A DNA stretch of 64,000 nucleotides from Hungatella effluvii (GTDB lineage Bacteria > Bacillota > Clostridia > Lachnospirales > Lachnospiraceae): positions 62,001 to 126,000 of the forward strand of contig NZ_QJKD01000008.1 of NCBI RefSeq assembly GCF_003201875.1. Reading direction: 5' to 3'. The translations under genes were made by a program, and so were the position numbers. The notes under the pieces are model-generated. The model was not told the DNA's origin, did not search any database, and saw nothing but the letters and a program-made list of their open reading frames with translations. This document shows positions 59,837 to 64,000 of this stretch, in pieces. Each line of letters begins with the position of its first letter. The first letter of the stretch is position 1.

Positions 59837-59870
59837 ATACCGCAAACAAACTTCCCCTGCTATGCGGTAT
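59837..59870. repeat. Inverted repeat ATACCGCA / TGCGGTAT
   Basis: ATACCGCA (59837-59844) and TGCGGTAT (59863-59870) form a perfect eight-pair stem with an 18-base loop, just beyond the terminator of the AraC gene. It may be part of the same transcript end or an independent structured element; its role is unknown. Confidence 0.4.
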
Positions 59871-59878
59871 GAATAGGC

Positions 59879-59916
59879 ATATGGCCGGAACAAAAATAAT
59901 TTCATTCCAGCCATAT
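59879..59916 (-). terminator. Terminator of the AraC regulator gene
   Basis: ATATGGCCGGAA (59879-59890) and TTCCAGCCATAT (59905-59916) form a stem, with one mismatch, immediately after the AraC stop codon. A clear T run is lacking on the minus strand, so efficiency is uncertain. Confidence 0.55.
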
Positions 59917-59917
59917 A

Positions 59918-60763
59918 TTATATTTCCATACTTTCAAATTCACTGTATTTATACTCCTTTGGCGAGACACCTATTATTTTTTTAAATATCCTTGAAAAAT
60001 AATATTGATCTTTATACCCCAAGATTAGCCCTATCTCATAAATATACATATTAGAAGAACGTAACATCTTACATGCCTCTTTCATTTTAAGGTTCAAATA
60101 AAAGTCCATCGGTGTATGATTTGTATATTTCTTAAAGATAAGATTCAGATAGCTCTTTGACAGTTCAAATACTTCTGTCAATTGCTCCAATGTCAAATTC
60201 TCATAGATGTGCTGGTACATATATCGTACTACATTCGTCACATGTATATTCTGTTCCTGCTGATTATAATTTTTTTCTCGATAATATGTTTCCGCCAGAA
60301 TCAACGCCAGCACCTGAGATATGTATATAAAATTCCCCAATGTATAATTGCCTTCCAGAGACCGAAACAATAAATCGAATAAATTCAACATCCGATTTGC
60401 CGCATTCTTTGAAAGAAATTTTATCACCTGACATGCTTCCAAAGGATAGTATTCAGCATCAGCACCTTTGAAATGAACCCACAGGATACTCCAAGGGTTA
60501 TCTTCTACTGTATAGTATTTATGACCCCTGAACTTAGGAATACAAAATGCTTCATTTTCTTCTAATCTGAATATTTCTCCATCTAATTCGATAATCCCGC
60601 TTCCCTCCAAGCAATACATGAAAATATATTCTTCTACACCAGCCTTTCTTTCACGATAATGATTTTCAGCTTTTGGGAACAAGCCAACATCGGTTAAATA
60701 GAGTCTCTTTATTTGCGGATGCTCAATATATTCTTTAAATGCTTCTGTTGGCAAAACAATCAT
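59918..60763 (-). CDS. AraC-family transcriptional regulator with cupin-like sensor domain
   Basis: The 281-aa protein has an N-terminal AraC-type beta-barrel (EYIFMYCLEGSGIIELDGEI, then IPKFRGHKYYTVEDNPWSIL) that would bind a sugar. The C-terminal DNA-binding domain (about 180-275) has LTLEQLTEVFELSKSYLNLI and IYEIGLILGYKDQYYFSRIF. I prefer the ATG at 60763, which follows AAAGG by about 8 bases; the ATG at 60811 has no visible ribosome binding site. It is divergent from the DUF5107 gene at 60937 and probably controls it. The barrel's Ser/Gly-rich loop and size are normal for sugar-responsive AraC regulators. Confidence 0.9.
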   Translation of the reverse strand: MIVLPTEAFKEYIEHPQIKRLYLTDVGLFPKAENHYRERKAGVEEYIFMYCLEGSGIIELDGEIFRLEENEAFCIPKFRGHKYYTVEDNPWSILWVHFKGADAEYYPLEACQVIKFLSKNAANRMLNLFDLLFRSLEGNYTLGNFIYISQVLALILAETYYREKNYNQQEQNIHVTNVVRYMYQHIYENLTLEQLTEVFELSKSYLNLIFKKYTNHTPMDFYLNLKMKEACKMLRSSNMYIYEIGLILGYKDQYYFSRIFKKIIGVSPKEYKYSEFESMEI

Positions 60764-60866
60764 CCGCTCGCCTTTAAATCCGTCCCTTTTTTTATTTTCT
60801 ATACTGATCATGTTTGGATATTAGCATATCATTAAGATATTGTCCATCTTTTTCTTTTTTATGGCA

Positions 60867-60895
60867 TTCACATTTATTACCAGCATTAGTAAAAT
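60867..60895 (+). promoter_or_regulatory. Promoter of the DUF5107 gene
   Basis: TTCACA (60867-60872) and TAAAAT (60890-60895) are separated by 17 bases and lie 41 bases before the ATG at 60937. AAAGGAG stands 8 bases before that ATG. Confidence 0.6.
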
Positions 60896-60936
60896 AAACT
60901 CACAAATAAGAAAACCGTAATAAAGGAGACGTTAAA

Positions 60937-63900
60937 ATGAATATGAATTCAAAAGTAAGTATATGGGAGGAACCAATCATAATCCCGACCTACAGAGTAC
61001 ATGAACCAGAAAAAAGTCCATTATTCATCGAAAAGAGGGCTTATCAGGGAAGTACTGGAAAAGTATATCCACTGCCTGTTACAGAAAAAATATCTGATAA
61101 TAAAGAAAATATTACATATCAGGCCGTATACCTTGAGAATAATTTTTTAAAAGTAATGATTCTGCCAGAACTCGGTGGACGAATTCATCGGGCCTATGAC
61201 AAAACAAATGGATATGATTTTGTCTATTATAATCATGTAATAAAACCAGCGCTGGTTGGACTTACAGGTCCCTGGATTTCCGGCGGTATTGAGTTTAACT
61301 GGCCGCAACACCACCGCCCTTCCACATTTTCACCAGTAGATTACTCCTATAAAGAAAATCCTGATGGTTCCTGTACCGTATTTGTGAGTGAGAATGACAA
61401 GATGTATGGTACAAAAGGCATGGCTGCAATTACGCTCTATCCAGAAAAGTCATATATTGAAATCAAGGGCCAACTATACAACCCTACTGATTTACCACAG
61501 ACATTTCTCTGGTGGGCAAATCCGGCCGTGCCGGTTAATGATCATACTTATTCCGTCTTTCCGCCTGATGTAAATGCTGTCATGGATCATGGAAAACGGG
61601 CTGTTTCTACATTCCCCATTGCAACTGGCGAATATTATAAATATGATTACTCTGCAGGAGTTGATATCTCCCGTTATAAAAATGTAGAGGTTCCTACCTC
61701 TTACATGGCAGCCCACTCTGATTATGATTTCATTGGAAATTATGATGAAAATATAGAAGCCGGCCTGTTGCACGTAGCAGATCACCATGTTTCACCTGGA
61801 AAGAAACAGTGGACATGGGGAAATGGTGACTTCGGCCGTACATGGGACCGTAATCTAACTGAAACGGATGGTCCATATATCGAATTGATGACTGGTGTTT
61901 TTACAGATAACCAGCCCGATTTTACATGGTTAAAGCCCCAAGAGGAAAAAACATTTGTCCAATATTTTATGCCCTATAAGACAGTAGGACGGGTTGGAAA
62001 TGCTACCAAAGATGCTGCTGTTAGCATATCTGCTGATGAAAATGGTCTAGCAACAGTTAAAGTATACGCAACAGGTATCTATCCAGGTTCTATCATCAAA
62101 GTATCTGGTACAAATTCTATTGTACTGGAAGAAAATACTGACTTAACACCAGAAACCGGCTACAAAGTATCCTTCCCTATTAGTGAACCGCTTCATAACT
62201 ATGTAATAAGTGTGACACATCTGGATAAGCTACTGGTACAATATCAGTCATATGAAGAAGAATTAAAACCAATCCCTAAACCCGCCGAAGGTATGAAAGC
62301 CCCACAGGATATGAAGTCTCTGGAGGAATTATATTTGGCAGCCACACACTTAGAGCAATACCGTCATGCAACTTATGAACCTGCTGATTACTATTTGGAG
62401 GGCTTAAAAAGGGATTGCACTGATATCAGACTAAACAATGGATATGGTTTGCTACTATACAAACGGGGGCATTTGAATGATTGTATCTCTCATTTTGAAA
62501 CAGCAATTAAGAAGCAGACCTGGAAGACTCCAAATCCATATACTGGTGATTGCTATTTTAACCTTGGTATTGCATTGGAGACAATTGGACTTCATGAAAA
62601 AGCCTATGATGCCTTTTACAAGAGTACCTGGAGTGCGGAGACTCAAAGCCCTGGCTTTTACTGGCTAGCTTGTCTGGCCTGCCGCAAAGGTCAGTATACA
62701 GAGGCTTTAGAATTTATTAATAAATCACTGTTTAATAGCTGGCATAACATGAAAGCCCGCAATTTAAAAGCGGCTCTTTTACGGTTGACAGATGAAAACA
62801 ATACCACATTCCTGAATGAATGCCTTGAAATTGATCCGCTCTTTATGGGATGCCTTTATGAGAACTATCTGAATCTAAATGAACTTGAATCATGGAAAGT
62901 GAAAATGCGCACGGATGCTCATAATTACCTGGAATTGTCCTTAGATTATCTCAATGCAGGACTATATCAAGATGCCTTGACAATCTTGTCTGCATACAGT
63001 GGCAATAGTCCAATGGTTCATTATTACAAAGGATATATATATTCTATGCAAGATGAGCGTGAAAAGGCTATCACCTGCTATCAAATTGCAGAAAGCTGCT
63101 CTCATGACTACTGTTTCCCGAACCGGGTGAAAGAAATTCTTATATTAAATGATGCTGTTAAACTATTAAAACGCGCACCAATGGCTCATTATTACCTCGG
63201 AAATCTCTTTTATGATAAAAAGCAGTATGAAAACGCTGTTTTTCATTGGGAAGCATGTATCTCTGATGGCCGCAAAATTGCCCTTGCTTACCGAAATTTA
63301 TCTATTGCCTATTACAACAAGCAAAAAAAACCGGATAAGGCCATGGAAGCATTAAAGATTGCCTGCTCCTTAGAACCCAATCATGCGCGGATGTGGCTGG
63401 AGTATGACCAGCTTGCAGCAAAACTGAACTTTTCCATTGAAGAACGGATTAAGACGATGGAATCTCATAAAGAGATAACTTATTCCAGAGATGATTTATA
63501 TCTTCGCTACATCACATTACTAAATACGAATGGTCGATATGAAGATGCATTATCTGCATTAATGACACATTCATTTCATCCTTGGGAGGGCGGTGAGGGC
63601 AAAGTCAGCAGCCAGTTTAAATATGCTCTCATACATCTGGCAAAAAAAGAAATAAATGAAAATCAACTCCAAAAAGCCATTGACCACTTAATCCAAACCC
63701 TCACTTATCCGGTTAACTTAGGCGAAGGCAAACTTCCTAATGTTCCAGATAATGAAACATATTACTATCTCGGTTTAGCCTACAAAAAACTAAATGATTC
63801 AAATGCAGCTAATCACTACTTTAAACTGGCAACACAGGGTGAACAGGATCCCGGGCTTGCTCTTTACTACAACGAGCAACCATCTGACTTTATATATTTT

Positions 63901-64000
63901 CAAGGCTTGGCACATATAGAACTGGAAAATGAAAATGCGGCTAAAAAAGCATTCCACAAATTAATCAGTTTCGGTGAAAAACATTTATTTGATAAGGTCT
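60937..64000 (+). CDS. Partial DUF5107 protein with TPR repeats, C-terminus beyond the right edge
   Basis: An uninterrupted frame of 1021 codons begins at ATG 60937, 8 bases after AAAGGAG, and is still open at the window end. Residues about 45-380 form a beta-rich domain of the DUF5107 type, resembling a mutarotase-like fold: MILPELGGRIHRAYDKTNGY, PALVGLTGPWISGGIEFNWP and FLWWANPAVPVN. From about residue 460 to the end a series of TPR-type helix pairs appears, such as YFNLGIALETIGLHEKAYDA, HYYLGNLFYDKKQYENAVFH and YYYLGLAYKKLNDSNAANHY. No signal peptide is seen. The domain is found in carbohydrate loci, but no activity can be assigned. It is divergent from the AraC gene. Confidence 0.88.
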   Translation, partial: MNMNSKVSIWEEPIIIPTYRVHEPEKSPLFIEKRAYQGSTGKVYPLPVTEKISDNKENITYQAVYLENNFLKVMILPELGGRIHRAYDKTNGYDFVYYNHVIKPALVGLTGPWISGGIEFNWPQHHRPSTFSPVDYSYKENPDGSCTVFVSENDKMYGTKGMAAITLYPEKSYIEIKGQLYNPTDLPQTFLWWANPAVPVNDHTYSVFPPDVNAVMDHGKRAVSTFPIATGEYYKYDYSAGVDISRYKNVEVPTSYMAAHSDYDFIGNYDENIEAGLLHVADHHVSPGKKQWTWGNGDFGRTWDRNLTETDGPYIELMTGVFTDNQPDFTWLKPQEEKTFVQYFMPYKTVGRVGNATKDAAVSISADENGLATVKVYATGIYPGSIIKVSGTNSIVLEENTDLTPETGYKVSFPISEPLHNYVISVTHLDKLLVQYQSYEEELKPIPKPAEGMKAPQDMKSLEELYLAATHLEQYRHATYEPADYYLEGLKRDCTDIRLNNGYGLLLYKRGHLNDCISHFETAIKKQTWKTPNPYTGDCYFNLGIALETIGLHEKAYDAFYKSTWSAETQSPGFYWLACLACRKGQYTEALEFINKSLFNSWHNMKARNLKAALLRLTDENNTTFLNECLEIDPLFMGCLYENYLNLNELESWKVKMRTDAHNYLELSLDYLNAGLYQDALTILSAYSGNSPMVHYYKGYIYSMQDEREKAITCYQIAESCSHDYCFPNRVKEILILNDAVKLLKRAPMAHYYLGNLFYDKKQYENAVFHWEACISDGRKIALAYRNLSIAYYNKQKKPDKAMEALKIACSLEPNHARMWLEYDQLAAKLNFSIEERIKTMESHKEITYSRDDLYLRYITLLNTNGRYEDALSALMTHSFHPWEGGEGKVSSQFKYALIHLAKKEINENQLQKAIDHLIQTLTYPVNLGEGKLPNVPDNETYYYLGLAYKKLNDSNAANHYFKLATQGEQDPGLALYYNEQPSDFIYFQGLAHIELENENAAKKAFHKLISFGEKHLFDKV

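Noticed and set aside
1..64000. CRISPR arrays, tRNA or rRNA genes, catabolite-response elements
   Set aside because: No regularly spaced repeats, no recognisable RNA genes and no convincing cre-type sites were seen by eye.

Overview
The window looks like chromosomal DNA of an anaerobic gut Firmicute, most likely a Lachnospiraceae-type Clostridium. This is an inference from YesM/YesN-type two-component systems, LplB/LplC-type sugar transporters, strong AGGAGG-type ribosome binding sites and a single-strand DNA-binding protein family typical of Clostridia mobile elements. Almost every gene is on the minus strand. No tRNA, rRNA or CRISPR array was seen.

Region 1 (1 to about 11.6 kb) is a mobile-element (ICE, plasmid or prophage-like) replication and recombination module. 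A promoter at 11580-11608 and an attenuator-like leader precede a minus-strand operon: a 46-aa protein, a 374-aa unknown, a YqaJ exonuclease, an ERF annealing protein, a CHC2/Toprim primase-like protein, a two-OB-fold SSB-like protein and an unknown, ending at a hairpin at 2101-2134. A second promoter and leader of the same design (1158-1355) drive a classical SSB and a membrane protein that runs off the left edge. The yqaJ gene is split by a 3.5-kb group II intron (6168-9689) whose removal restores a 343-residue reading frame exactly. The intron encodes an RT-maturase-HNH protein. It also carries a second, divergent two-gene module (a Cro/CI-type regulator and a 111-aa protein, with palindromic operators between them) inside the loop of domain VI. 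This is the most unusual structure in the window.

Region 2 (11.6-12.2 kb) is the wreck of an OmpR-type response regulator. An intact relative lies at 46489-47175.

Region 3 (12.2-34.4 kb) is a pectin or rhamnogalacturonan-type utilisation locus. A seven-gene minus-strand operon (GH115, GH106-like, GH105, GH2, GH35, esterase, GH28) diverges from a plus-strand YesN/YesM pair. Next come an LplB-LplC-solute-binding-protein transporter and a second GH28. Three promoters here share one motif placed exactly 16 bases from the -10 box, which predicts one regulon.

Region 4 (34.5-46.0 kb) is a sensor kinase, AraC-type regulator, ABC importer, truncated GH43-like, GH51 and GH31 operon, likely for arabinose- or xylose-containing oligosaccharides. 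Region 5 (47.3-59.6 kb) repeats the logic with its own kinase and regulator, ABC importer, aldose 1-epimerase, a second GH115 and a second GH35. Region 6 (59.9-64 kb) is a minus-strand AraC regulator divergent from a large DUF5107/TPR protein cut by the right edge.

None of the glycosidases shows a signal peptide, and only the three solute-binding proteins look exported. The logic is therefore import of oligosaccharides followed by breakdown in the cytoplasm. No ABC ATPase gene is present, so the importers presumably share one encoded elsewhere.
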